Shown: piece by piece, positions 7,707 to 16,407 of the stretch | How the letters are laid out: each line of letters opens with the position of its first letter | Position numbering within the stretch: position 1 is the stretch's first letter | NCBI GenBank assembly: GCA_050290865.1 | Contig: JBNKIW010000031.1 | Coordinates: 1 to 35,970, forward strand | Direction of reading: 5' to 3' | DNA from: JARRLC01 sp050290865 | Lineage (GTDB): Bacteria > Pseudomonadota > Alphaproteobacteria > Rhizobiales > Rhodomicrobiaceae | Length of the DNA stretch: 35,970 nt | Program-made: the position numbers and the translations under genes | The notes under the pieces: model-generated | What the model was told of the DNA's origin: nothing | Seen by the model: the letters and a program-made list of their open reading frames with translations, nothing else | Databases searched by the model: none

Positions 7707-9737
7707 ATGGAAAACGATGAGAAGTTGAAATCCCGTGAGGAGGAGCAGCGCGCCGCCGGCCACGAGGAGCAATCTTCGTCCAAGACCAGCGCGGAAGGAG
7801 ATGCCGCGCCGCCATCCGATGCACCCGATACGCACCGGCTCGAACCGGATTTCGGCATGCCGGCATTCGATTTCCCGAACGAATCGAAGACCGACAAGGC
7901 CGACACGCGCGCCGATGACACCCGGACCTCCGCGAAGGGTGCCGCCGATCTGCCTCTCGAGGAAGGAACGGGCTGGGAGAACGGCAGCAGCATCGAGCGG
8001 GAGGGATCGCTGCGTGAACGCATGAGCCTCCAGGAGAGCCAGAACTTTTACGACAGCGGCGACGATACGCCCGCATTCGGCAGCATGTCTTTGAACGAAG
8101 GGGCATCGCGGTCCGAAGCCACGGTGATGCCGTTCCCCGGGACCACGCTCGGCCGCCCGCCCGAGCCGACCCCCGTCAATCTGCTGCCGGAGGGCGATGA
8201 CGGCGAGTTCTCCGAATATGGCGGCGGCATTCTTCCCGATGCGCCGGCATACGAAGCGGAAGAACAGGAAAACCTCGCAGACGCAGTGCAATCGGCGCTC
8301 CGCAATGTTTATGGCGCTCGCTCCGGCGATGCCTGGGATGACGACGAATCCGGCGATTTCACACTCGCCGATTCCCTGAAAACGTCGGACAACCGCAGCG
8401 ATGCGATCTGGGCCCAGGTCCAGGAACGGAGCAACGAAGCCTATCTGGAGGACGAGCAGGAGGAAGCCGCCGCGGAGGCGAACACCGAAGCCGTTCTCGA
8501 CTATCTCTACGGCCGGCGCCGCAACGATCTCGACGAAACGGAGACGCTGACGCTCGACACGGCGCTGAAGGATTTTGAACCCGCTCCCGGATATGAACCG
8601 GACTGGCGCGACCGTGACGATACCGACGACCGTGCAGCCCAGTTCCCCGGCGGCCAGCGGGAACCCGAGCCGGCATACCACGGTCATTCCGGCGGTGAGG
8701 CGGCGATGCACGGCGATGGCCCCCCCGTTTTCGGAAACGCCGATAGTGCACGATGGGAGCAACCCGGCTATTCCGCCAATCTGCCCGCCCGCGCGGGCCA
8801 GACCTACGCCTCTGCGCCACAGGAACAATTGTCCGGGGGCTCGGACAGCGGCCATCTTCTCGGCGCGGCGGGACTTGGCCTGATCGGCGGCATCGCGCTC
8901 GCGGGCGTGCTCGCCGTCTTCGTCTTCAACTCCTTCGTCGATGTCAACGAAACGGCGGGCACCGGAGCGGATAAGGTTGTCGGGAGGTTGGCCTCAACCG
9001 CCGGCGGTGACCGCATCCCCCTTCGCCAGGCGCGGTCCGCTCCGGACGCGGCCCAACCCTCCGCCGGGCAGGAGGGGCTCGTGGTCCGCCCGGTAACCGG
9101 TTTCTCGAACGAGGCTATCCGCCTGGATATCGCCCTGGACGATCCCGCCCTGGCCGAGGACGCCCTGGTCAGCATCAAGGGACTGCCGAAAGGCGCCAAA
9201 CTGTCCACCGGCATCGACGTCAGCGGAGGGCAGTGGCTGCTTCCGCCAGCACGGCTCCGCAATCTCACCGTCTCCGTGCCGGCGGCAACCATCGGCACCT
9301 TCAACATGGTGGCGCAACTGCTCAAGGATGACGCGCAGACGAGCCTGTCCAACCCGGTTCCGTTCACGCTGACGGTGACGTCGAAAGTGGCCTCGCAGCA
9401 GCCGGCCGCCGCGACGACGGCACAAGGGGAGGATCAGGCGCAGATCGAAACCGATTTCCTGACACAGATGCTCGTTCGCGACGGCAACAAACAGATGCGC
9501 GAAGGCGACATCATCGCCGCCCGGCGTCTTTACGAGCAGGCCGCAATGAGCGGCAGCCCCGCAGCGGCGCTGGCCATGGGCCGTTCCTACGATCCGACCT
9601 ATTTCGAAAAGCTGACCATCAAGACCGGCAAGCCCGATCCCGCGGCAGCATTCGAATGGTACAAGAAAGCGCTCGACGGCGGGCTCTCGACCGCGCGTAT
9701 CAAGATCGACGCGCTGAAACAGTGGCTGCAGAAATAA
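7707..9737 (+). CDS. Acidic single-pass membrane protein with Sel1-like C-terminus
   Basis: A 676-residue protein starting at an ATG with AAGGGG 8 nt upstream. Residues 1-375 are very acidic, Ser/Glu/Asp-rich and probably disordered. One membrane segment lies at about 383-408 (LLGAAGLGLIGGIALAGVLA and following). The part after it contains a beta-rich region (VRPVTGFSNEAIRLDI onward) and a C-terminal Sel1/TPR-like helical repeat (about 590-676: AARRLYEQAAMSGSPAAALAMG, then AAFEWYKKALDGGLSTARI). With no signal peptide the acidic N-terminus is predicted cytoplasmic and the Sel1 part periplasmic. This layout recalls polar organising proteins such as PodJ, but no specific similarity was established. 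It sits 30 bp before queA, possibly co-transcribed. Confidence 0.7.
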   Translation: MENDEKLKSREEEQRAAGHEEQSSSKTSAEGDAAPPSDAPDTHRLEPDFGMPAFDFPNESKTDKADTRADDTRTSAKGAADLPLEEGTGWENGSSIEREGSLRERMSLQESQNFYDSGDDTPAFGSMSLNEGASRSEATVMPFPGTTLGRPPEPTPVNLLPEGDDGEFSEYGGGILPDAPAYEAEEQENLADAVQSALRNVYGARSGDAWDDDESGDFTLADSLKTSDNRSDAIWAQVQERSNEAYLEDEQEEAAAEANTEAVLDYLYGRRRNDLDETETLTLDTALKDFEPAPGYEPDWRDRDDTDDRAAQFPGGQREPEPAYHGHSGGEAAMHGDGPPVFGNADSARWEQPGYSANLPARAGQTYASAPQEQLSGGSDSGHLLGAAGLGLIGGIALAGVLAVFVFNSFVDVNETAGTGADKVVGRLASTAGGDRIPLRQARSAPDAAQPSAGQEGLVVRPVTGFSNEAIRLDIALDDPALAEDALVSIKGLPKGAKLSTGIDVSGGQWLLPPARLRNLTVSVPAATIGTFNMVAQLLKDDAQTSLSNPVPFTLTVTSKVASQQPAAATTAQGEDQAQIETDFLTQMLVRDGNKQMREGDIIAARRLYEQAAMSGSPAAALAMGRSYDPTYFEKLTIKTGKPDPAAAFEWYKKALDGGLSTARIKIDALKQWLQK

Positions 9738-9767
9738 GCGGCGCGCAGAACCGGTGCTGGCAGAACG

Positions 9768-10853
9768 ATGCGGATCGATAGCTTCGATTTCGATCTGCCG
9801 CCGGAGCGGATTGCCCTTCGTCCCGCCGAGCCGCGCGAGGCTGCCCGCCTGCTGGCCGTCACGCCGGGCGAGAGCGCAGAATTCGCCGACCATGCCATTG
9901 CCACCCTCCCCCGCCTCCTCAAACGCGGCGATGTGCTCGTTTTCAACGACACGCGCGTCCTGCCCGCCCAGCTCGAAGGGCGGCGTGTGGGCCGTGGCGG
10001 AGCCATCGCGCGTATCGGCATAACGCTTCACAAGCGGGCCACGGAGATGGAATGGCAGGCTTTCGCCCGTCCGGCGAAGCGGCTGGCGGCCGGCGATCTG
10101 CTCAGCTTCGGCGAAGGTTTTGCCGCACGGGTGACCGGGAAAGGCGAGGCCGGCGAAGTCGCGCTTGCCTTCGATTGCGGCGGGCGGCGCTTCGAGGAGG
10201 CGCTGGCCGAATATGGCCGCATGCCGCTGCCGCCCTACATCGCGGCGCGGCGCCCCGCCGACACGCGCGACACGGACGATTATCAGACCATCTTCGCCGC
10301 CCGCTCTGGCGCCGTCGCCGCCCCCACGGCGGGGCTGCACTTCACCAACGCCCTGATGGCCGGGCTTGCCGCGGCGGGCGTGCGCATCGTGTTCCTCACC
10401 CTCCATGTCGGCGCGGGCACGTTCCTGCCGGTGAAGAGTGACGACATCGCGGACCACCGCATGCACGCCGAGTGGGGCGAAATCAGCGCCACCGCCGCCG
10501 CCACACTGAACGAAACCCGCTCCGACGGCGGCCGCATCATCGCCGTGGGCACAACCTCGCTCCGCCTCCTCGAAAGCGCGGCCAGCCCCGACGGCGCCAT
10601 CCGCCCCTTCTCCGGCGATACCGCGATTTTCATCACACCCGGCTATCGCTTCAAAACCGCAGACCTGCTATTCACCAATTTCCATTTGCCGCGATCGACG
10701 CTCTTCATGCTGGTCTCGGCCTTCTCGGGATTGGACCGGATGAAACGCGCCTACGCTCACGCCATCGCCGCGGGCTACCGCTTCTATTCCTATGGCGACG
10801 CCTGCCTGCTTACGCCCGATGAGGCTGCGAGGCGACGGATACCAGGCGCATGA
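9768..10853 (+). CDS. queA: S-adenosylmethionine:tRNA ribosyltransferase-isomerase
   Basis: A 361-residue QueA, the usual family length. It moves the ribosyl part of SAM onto preQ1 in tRNA to make epoxyqueuosine. Family blocks seen: DFDLPPERIALRPAEPR at the N-terminus, VFNDTRVLPAQL, DDYQTIFA, VAAPTAGLHFT, LHVGAGTFLPVK, HRMHAEW, and near the end FLITPGY-like FITPGYRFK, TNFHLPRSTLFMLVSAF and YRFYSYGDACLL. It overlaps tgt by 4 bp (ATGA), so the two genes of the pathway are translationally coupled. Confidence 0.97.
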   Translation: MRIDSFDFDLPPERIALRPAEPREAARLLAVTPGESAEFADHAIATLPRLLKRGDVLVFNDTRVLPAQLEGRRVGRGGAIARIGITLHKRATEMEWQAFARPAKRLAAGDLLSFGEGFAARVTGKGEAGEVALAFDCGGRRFEEALAEYGRMPLPPYIAARRPADTRDTDDYQTIFAARSGAVAAPTAGLHFTNALMAGLAAAGVRIVFLTLHVGAGTFLPVKSDDIADHRMHAEWGEISATAAATLNETRSDGGRIIAVGTTSLRLLESAASPDGAIRPFSGDTAIFITPGYRFKTADLLFTNFHLPRSTLFMLVSAFSGLDRMKRAYAHAIAAGYRFYSYGDACLLTPDEAARRRIPGA

Positions 10854-12019
10854 CGCAAGGGTTGAGCTTCAAACTGCTGGCCGAGGACGGCGGCACGCGG
10901 CTTGGCGAGATCACCACCTCGCGGGGGACGATCCGCACGCCCGCCTTCATGCCCGTGGGCACCGCGGCGTCGGTCAAAGCCATGTTCACCGACACGGTCA
11001 AGTCTACCGGCGCCGACATCATCCTCGGCAACACCTACCACCTGATGCTGCGCCCCGGCGCCGAGCGTATCGCGCGCCTCGGCGGCCTGCACCGCTTCAT
11101 GAACTGGGACGGCCCGATCCTCACCGACTCCGGCGGCTATCAGGTCATGTCGCTGTCGCAGCTCCGGCGGATCACCGAGGAAGGGGTCACTTTCCAGTCG
11201 CACATCGACGGCAGCCGCCACACGCTGACACCGGAACGCTCCATCGAGATCCAGACCCTGCTCGGCGCCGACATTCAGATGCAGTTCGACGAGTGCACCC
11301 CCTACCCTTCCACCTGGGACGAGGCGCGGGCATCGATGGAGCTGTCGCTGCGCTGGGCGGAGCGCTCGCGCGCCGCGTTTGCCGGGATGGCGGCTCCCAC
11401 GCAGGCTCTTTTCGGCATCGTGCAGGGCGGCGTCTATCCCGATCTCCGCACCCGCTCGGCGGCTACGCTGACGGCGATGGATTTCCCCGGCTATGCGGTC
11501 GGCGGACTGGCGGTCGGCGAGGGACAGAAGGTGATGCTGGACACGCTCAGCCAGACCACGCCGCTCCTGCCGGCGCGCAAACCGCGCTATCTGATGGGCG
11601 TCGGCACCCCGTCGGACATCGTCGCCGCGGTGGCGCGCGGCATCGACATGTTCGACTGCGTCATGCCCACGCGCTCCGGGCGGCACGGCCAAGCCTTTAC
11701 ATGGGGCGGCAAGCTCAACATGCGCAACGCCGCTTTCGCCGAAGACGCCCGCCCGCTGGACGAGACGAGCGGATGCGCCGCCACCCGCGACTATTCGCGC
11801 GCCTATCTGCATCACCTCGTCAAGGCGGGCGAGATACTGGCCGCGATGATCCTGAGCTGGGCGAATATCCAGTTCTATCAGGACCTCATGGCCGAGACCC
11901 GCAAGGCCATCGCCGAAGGCCGTTTCGAAGACTTCGCCCGCCGGATCGCCGCCCTCTACCCCGGCAGCCAGAGCGGCACGGGGACCGGCCACGGCGAAAA
12001 TCTACCTATTGGGGACTGA
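10850..12019 (+). CDS. tgt: tRNA-guanine transglycosylase with degenerate zinc site
   Basis: A 389-residue bacterial Tgt, which swaps guanine-34 for preQ1 in tRNAs with GUN anticodons. Catalytic features are intact: ILTDSGGYQVMSL, the GIVQGG block, YAVGGLAVGE and DMFDCVMPTR with the catalytic Asp. The zinc site, canonically C-x-C-x2-C plus a His in a xHN motif, is mostly gone. The aligned residues are Ser307, Cys309, Thr312 (in ETSGCAATRDYSR) and Ala338 (in LSWANIQFYQ), leaving one of four ligands. The rest of the C-terminal region (YSRAYLHHL, FYQDLM) is conserved, so the gene looks functional. It is cotranscribed with queA. Confidence 0.95.
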   Translation: MTQGLSFKLLAEDGGTRLGEITTSRGTIRTPAFMPVGTAASVKAMFTDTVKSTGADIILGNTYHLMLRPGAERIARLGGLHRFMNWDGPILTDSGGYQVMSLSQLRRITEEGVTFQSHIDGSRHTLTPERSIEIQTLLGADIQMQFDECTPYPSTWDEARASMELSLRWAERSRAAFAGMAAPTQALFGIVQGGVYPDLRTRSAATLTAMDFPGYAVGGLAVGEGQKVMLDTLSQTTPLLPARKPRYLMGVGTPSDIVAAVARGIDMFDCVMPTRSGRHGQAFTWGGKLNMRNAAFAEDARPLDETSGCAATRDYSRAYLHHLVKAGEILAAMILSWANIQFYQDLMAETRKAIAEGRFEDFARRIAALYPGSQSGTGTGHGENLPIGD

Positions 12020-12100
12020 CGGCGGCGAAAACGCCGTGCTATGTAGGAACCAGTCCTAACTGTGGCAGAGTGCCGCAATGTTGTTCGGAGGGTCACAGCA

Positions 12101-13819
12101 ATGCGCTTCGCCGTTGTCCTTGCCTTTCTTGCCGTCGCCGCTGCCGCTCATGCGGCGGAGGACGCCCCTGCAGATGCGCAGACGCAGGCCGCGCTGGCCG
12201 GTTCGGTCGTGCAATGCGAGGCCCCGGTCGCGATCGAGGATGCGGCGGTCGCCGAGGCCGTCGCCGAGGCCGCCCAGGCCGACGCCGCCGCTCTTGCCGC
12301 CCGGCTCGATGAACTTCCGGCCAAGGCTGCGGAAACGGTCGCCATGCTCGCCAGCGCCCATTCGCTCGACAGGGAACTGGCGGCGCGCGCCTATCTCGGT
12401 GCGATGTGCGGCCAATTGAAGGAGAAGGGCGTCGCCGATGCCGAGTTGCATGCCACCCTCGCCAGGCTCGCCGAGGATCTGGGCCTGCCGCAGACGGCAG
12501 CCGCCAATGGCCTGGAAGCCGAGGGCGCCAGGCGGGACATCGAGGCGCTGATCGCGCCGGAGGGCGTCAAGCCTGAGAGCGCCGAGCAAGGCGAAACGGC
12601 CCCGCTGGAGCAGGCGGCCGAGGCGGCGGAACCTCCCGAAGAGGCGGTGGAGGAAGCGAAACAAGAGGCCGAGGCGCTGGCCAGAATGGAGGCACAGCGC
12701 GAAGCCGAGGCCAAAGCCGAAATGGAGGCGCAGCGCGAGGCCGACGCGAGGGCCGAGGCGGAGGCTCAACGGGAGGCTGACGCCAGAGCCGAAAGGGAAG
12801 CCAAGCGCGCAGCCGCGCAACAGGCCGCTGAAACCGCGGCGGCTGAAGACAAGACCGAGACGCCGGATACCGGCGCCCCGCAGCCAGCCGCTGAAGAGAT
12901 GGCCGCGGCCGAGGAACCATCCGCGCGTCCCGCGGCCGACGCCGTCCCGGCGGCAAAGTCCTCCATCCGCCGCAAAAAGATGGCTCCGCGCAAGCCCAAG
13001 GCCACCGGCGTGGGCGCCCTGGGTGAGGACGAATGCCGCGCGCTCGGTGTGCTGCAGGACTGCCCGGACCTGAACAGCGTCATGAGCCAGCTTCTCGAAA
13101 AGCCGCTGGAATACAACCACCCGGACAAGATGATGCTCGGCCGCAAGACCGAGATCAGCCTCGTCCTGCGCACCGACTGGAAAGGCAAGGACGCGCCAAC
13201 CGACGTTTCGCCCGAGATGAAGGGACTGCCCGGCGAAGTGAAAAAGGGCGTGAGCAAGATCACGCGCATCATGTCGGCGGAGCTGAGCGGCGCCGATTTC
13301 GAGGTCACCCCGGCGGGCCGCCAGGAGCGCACCGTGATCCTTCCCCAGCCGGTGGTCTGGAACTGGCAGGTGACCCCGACGGAGGTCGGCAACGCCAAGC
13401 CGCTGAAGTTGCGCCTCTACGCCCATCTGCAAGGTCCCGGCGGGACCATGCCGCCGATCCTCGTCAAGACGCTCGACGCCACGATTGCCGTCGATGTGAC
13501 GACGTGGGACTGGATGGTTAACCAGGCACAGGCGCTGGAGCCGATTTACGCCATCGTGGCCGGCATTCTCGGGCTACTGACGGCGATCGTGACCTATTTC
13601 CTCACGCACAGGCAGGCGGCGGTCTCCGGCGGCAGTGCCGAGGGCATCACGATCAGGCCGAGCGGGCCGGTACTCGGCGATGTGGACCAGAGCGCCAGCG
13701 ACTCCAAGGCGCCGGTCCATTCCGCGCCGCTGCCGCCTCCGCCCGCCTCCGAGCCGGAGGATGTGCCGTGGAAGCCGAAGAAGCCGCGTCCCGATGACAA
13801 AGGCGGTTCGGGCGGCTGA
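12101..13819 (+). CDS. Exported Ala/Glu-rich coiled-coil protein with C-terminal membrane anchor
   Basis: The start at ATG 12101 is fixed by GGAGGG 8 nt upstream and by a clean signal peptide (MRFAVVLAFLAVAAAAHA, cleavage before AED); an upstream in-frame ATG at 12062 has neither. The mature protein (572 residues with signal) has a helical part with two Cys, a long Glu/Ala/Arg coiled coil (about 180-270, QREADARAEAEA-like repeats), a basic patch (IRRKKMAPRKPK), a folded region of about 150 residues starting GEDECRALGVLQDCPDLN, one membrane segment at about 482-502 (IYAIVAGILGLLTAIVTYFL), and a Pro-rich hydrophilic tail. Likely topology: periplasmic body, cytoplasmic tail. I do not recognise the folded region. 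It lies 81 bp after tgt. Confidence 0.75.
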   Translation: MRFAVVLAFLAVAAAAHAAEDAPADAQTQAALAGSVVQCEAPVAIEDAAVAEAVAEAAQADAAALAARLDELPAKAAETVAMLASAHSLDRELAARAYLGAMCGQLKEKGVADAELHATLARLAEDLGLPQTAAANGLEAEGARRDIEALIAPEGVKPESAEQGETAPLEQAAEAAEPPEEAVEEAKQEAEALARMEAQREAEAKAEMEAQREADARAEAEAQREADARAEREAKRAAAQQAAETAAAEDKTETPDTGAPQPAAEEMAAAEEPSARPAADAVPAAKSSIRRKKMAPRKPKATGVGALGEDECRALGVLQDCPDLNSVMSQLLEKPLEYNHPDKMMLGRKTEISLVLRTDWKGKDAPTDVSPEMKGLPGEVKKGVSKITRIMSAELSGADFEVTPAGRQERTVILPQPVVWNWQVTPTEVGNAKPLKLRLYAHLQGPGGTMPPILVKTLDATIAVDVTTWDWMVNQAQALEPIYAIVAGILGLLTAIVTYFLTHRQAAVSGGSAEGITIRPSGPVLGDVDQSASDSKAPVHSAPLPPPPASEPEDVPWKPKKPRPDDKGGSGG

Positions 13820-13878
13820 GGCCGCGCAGCTTGACCGGAGCGCGGCGCGTCGTCTTGTCGGGCGCGCCGCAGCCACCC

Positions 13879-13906
13879 TTGCCCCGGAGCATGGCGTGGC
13901 TATATT
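13879..13906 (+). promoter_or_regulatory. Possible sigma-70 promoter for mnmA
   Basis: TTGCCC, a 16-nt spacer and TATATT lie about 54 bp before the mnmA start, in the gap after the coiled-coil gene. The -10 is good, the -35 half-conserved. Confidence 0.45.
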
Positions 13907-13959
13907 GACGACAGTTGACATAACACAGCGCCGGTCTGCATCCGCGCTGCCCGGGCATC

Positions 13960-15156
13960 ATGACAGAAATCACCACTCCAACCGCCGCACCGCTTTCCGG
14001 GCAGGCCCTGAACAGCCTGATGCTGCCGCGCCCGCCCGCTGCGACGCGCGTCGTCGTGGCCATGTCGGGCGGCGTGGACTCCTCGGTGGTGGCGGCTCTC
14101 CTGAAGCGCGACGGCTACGACGTCATCGGCATCACATTGCAACTCTACGACCACGGCGCCGCGCTCGCCCGCAGAGGCGCCTGCTGTGCCGGGCAGGATA
14201 TCCTCGACGCCCGCCGGGCCGCCGAAAGCCTCGGGATCCCGCATTATGTGCTGAATTTCGAGGAGCGGTTCCGCGCCCAGGTGATGGAGCCTTTCGCCAG
14301 CAGTTATATCGCCGGCGAAACGCCGATCCCCTGTGTAGCCTGCAATCAGTCCATCAAATTCACCGACATGCTGAACGCCGCGCGCGAGCTTTCCGCCGAC
14401 GTCCTGGCCACCGGGCATTACGTATCCACACGCCCCGCCCCCGACGGCTGGCAGATGTACCGCGCTGCCGACGATGAGCGCGACCAGAGCTATTTCCTGT
14501 TCGCCACGACGAAAGAGCAACTCGCCTCTCTGCGCTTTCCGCTCGGCAACATGCGCAAGGAGGAGACGCGCCAACTCGCCGCCGGGCTGGGCCTCGCCGT
14601 GGCGAAGAAGCCCGACAGCCAGGACATCTGTTTCGTTCCCGCCGGACGCTATGCGCAGGTCGTCGAAAAGCTCCATCCCGGCGCGCGCGAGCCCGGCGAC
14701 ATCGTCCATATCGACGGGCGGGCGCTCGGCCGCCATGAGGGTATCATCAACTATACCATCGGCCAGCGCCGGGGCCTCCGCGTGGCCACGGGCGAGCCGC
14801 TCTTCGTGGTGCGGCTGGATGCGGGACGGCGTATCGTGTTCGTGGGCCCGCGCGAGGCGCTGAGGGCAGATATCATCGAACTCCGGCGTGTCAACTGGCT
14901 CGGCGACGGGCCGGCCGAGGCGCTGCCGGAAGCGGGGCTGCCGGTCTGGGCGCGCGTCCGCTCATCGCAGGCGCCGCGTCCGGCGACACTCTTCCGGGAG
15001 GGCAGCACCTTCCGTGTCCGGCTGCATGACGGCGAGGACGGCGTATCGCCCGGCCAAGCCTGCGTTTTTTACGAAAACGGCACGCCAGGCGCACGCGTTC
15101 TGGGCGGCGGCTGGATCGTCTCGGCGGTGCGTGCCGAATGCACCGCATCCGATTAA
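13960..15156 (+). CDS. mnmA: tRNA-specific 2-thiouridylase
   Basis: A 398-residue MnmA, which thiolates U34 of Lys, Glu and Gln tRNAs using ATP and a persulfide relay. The PP-loop SGGVDSS sits near residue 35-41. The two reactive cysteines are in PCVACN and QDICFVP, as in E. coli MnmA. Other family blocks are GITLQLYDHGAA, ACCAGQDILDAR, LATGHYV, DQSYFLF, GRHEGIINYTIGQRRGL and a C-terminal beta-barrel domain. The first about 28 residues before TRVVVAMSGG are an extension. The gene appears to have its own promoter. Confidence 0.97.
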   Translation: MTEITTPTAAPLSGQALNSLMLPRPPAATRVVVAMSGGVDSSVVAALLKRDGYDVIGITLQLYDHGAALARRGACCAGQDILDARRAAESLGIPHYVLNFEERFRAQVMEPFASSYIAGETPIPCVACNQSIKFTDMLNAARELSADVLATGHYVSTRPAPDGWQMYRAADDERDQSYFLFATTKEQLASLRFPLGNMRKEETRQLAAGLGLAVAKKPDSQDICFVPAGRYAQVVEKLHPGAREPGDIVHIDGRALGRHEGIINYTIGQRRGLRVATGEPLFVVRLDAGRRIVFVGPREALRADIIELRRVNWLGDGPAEALPEAGLPVWARVRSSQAPRPATLFREGSTFRVRLHDGEDGVSPGQACVFYENGTPGARVLGGGWIVSAVRAECTASD

Positions 15157-15328
15157 GTACTCGTATAGGCTTCTTCACCTCTTTCGCGCCCAAATCCTTC
15201 CGTGTTATAGGCCGGAGGAATGGCTGACCCGCACGGGACGGGGCGGAGCGGGTAGCCTCGATCACCCGAAACTTGCCATGGTTCCGCGATAATGCTTGAG
15301 AACCGGGCCCCAGAGACGGAACAGCAGG

Positions 15329-15982
15329 ATGACCACGGTGGCACGCGAGAAGACGCTCAACCTCTCGACAGTACGCGAGGCGTACAAGCGCTGGGCCCCT
15401 TTTTATGACGGCAGCTTCGGCCTCGTCTCCTCCGTCGCCCGCCGCAAGACCGTCGAACTCATCAACCAGCGCCGCGGCCGGGTGCTGGAGGTCGGCGTCG
15501 GCACCGGACTGTCGCTGCCCAATTTCGCCCCCTACCTCAAAATCACGGGGATCGACCTTTCGACCGAGATGCTGGCCAAGGCGCGCGAGCGTGTGGACAG
15601 CGCCGGTCTTCTCAATGTCGAGGGGCTCCTTGAGATGGACGCCGCCAATCTCGACTTCCCCAGCAACAGCTTCGGGACCGTCGCGGCGATGTTCGTGCTG
15701 ACCGTTGTGCCCGACCCGGACAAGGTCCTGGCCGAGTTGGATCGCGTCTGCGCGCCGGGCGGCGAGGTCATGGTGATCAACCATTTCAGCCAGGAAGACG
15801 GCGTGCGCGGCTGGGTCGAGCGCAAAATGGCGCCTTATGCGGAGACGCTGGGCTGGCATCCGATCTTCCCGTTCGAGCGCATTATGGGACGTACCAGTCT
15901 GGCGCTGATCGAGCGCAGGCCAATGTGGCCGATGGGGATATTCACCCTGGTCCGTTTCCGTAAAGGCACGGCTTCGGCATAG
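15329..15982 (+). CDS. pmtA: Phosphatidylethanolamine N-methyltransferase (PmtA type)
   Basis: A 217-residue class I SAM methyltransferase. Motif I is GRVLEVGVGTGLSLP, followed by ITGIDLSTEMLAKARERV, LDFPSNSFGTVAAMFVLTVVPDP and the post-motif RVCAPGGEVMVINHFS. This set, with the N-terminal REAYKRWAPFYDGSFG, matches the soluble bacterial PmtA family, which methylates phosphatidylethanolamine stepwise to phosphatidylcholine at the inner membrane. A menaquinone/ubiquinone-type methyltransferase is the alternative. The ATG at 15329 is preferred to a TTG at 15296. The 172 bp before it carries no certain promoter. Confidence 0.78.
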   Translation: MTTVAREKTLNLSTVREAYKRWAPFYDGSFGLVSSVARRKTVELINQRRGRVLEVGVGTGLSLPNFAPYLKITGIDLSTEMLAKARERVDSAGLLNVEGLLEMDAANLDFPSNSFGTVAAMFVLTVVPDPDKVLAELDRVCAPGGEVMVINHFSQEDGVRGWVERKMAPYAETLGWHPIFPFERIMGRTSLALIERRPMWPMGIFTLVRFRKGTASA

Positions 15983-16407
15983 GCGGGCGGCCCCGGTCTC
16001 AGCCTCTCAAAGAGTGCCGCCCGGCATGTCACGGGCGGTGCCATGTCTGTGCGGGCAGCCACACGGCCCGGTCGCTGCGGCGGGTGGGGGTTTTCGCCAT
16101 CGGTATGAAAGAGAACCACCTGCGCCCCCAGTGTCCCGCTCTGGGCCATATCAAAGTTCGGCAGGCTGTGCGAAGTTGGCACGCAACGCGTGACGCCCTG
16201 CTCAAAACAACACACCATAATATCAGCAAGATAATCTAGGTTTATACTCTGAAATACGTGGATCCACCCGCAGGGGTTGCATGTATTGACGATTGTCCCG
16301 CTATGGTTGCACGCCTCTACATGTCGTTAACCTTGAGCTTTAAACGAATATTAAGTGCACTGACGTAGCTTGAGTCTGTGAAGGTCAGATTATGCGTTGA
16401 GAGTACG
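15983..16407. other. Gene-free stretch between pmtA and sciP
   Basis: No coding region is supported in these 425 bp. The left part carries a perfect 7-bp stem (CCGCCCG at 16017-16023, CGGGCGG at 16032-16038, 8-nt loop) just after pmtA, without a T tract. It could end pmtA transcription in a rho-dependent or leaky way. The right part turns AT-rich from about 16200 and holds the sciP control region. Confidence 0.5.
16327..16376 (+). promoter_or_regulatory. CtrA-type box and GANTC site upstream of sciP
   Basis: TTAA (16340-16343), seven bases ACGAATA, then TTAA (16351-16354) is an exact match to the TTAA-N7-TTAA CtrA consensus. Another TTAACC half-site starts at 16327, and a GANTC methylation site (GAGTC) is at 16372-16376. 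The box ends 53 bp before the sciP ATG. CtrA activation of sciP is established in Caulobacter; that it applies here is inference. Confidence 0.75.

Noticed and set aside
7509..8855. 448-codon minus-strand frame
   Set aside because: Antisense of the Sel1-like gene; low-complexity composition and no ribosome site.
12020..12056. Possible hairpin GGCG-aaaa-CGCC just after tgt
   Set aside because: Stem of only 4-5 bp and no T tract, so it is not supported as a terminator.
10792..12312. 506-codon plus-strand frame over tgt
   Set aside because: Arg/His/Pro-rich shadow frame of tgt, which is certain.
15211..15246. Eleven-codon ORF (MADPHGTGRSG) with a GGAGG before it, upstream of pmtA
   Set aside because: Too short and without a plausible regulatory codon run; a good ribosome site alone is not enough.
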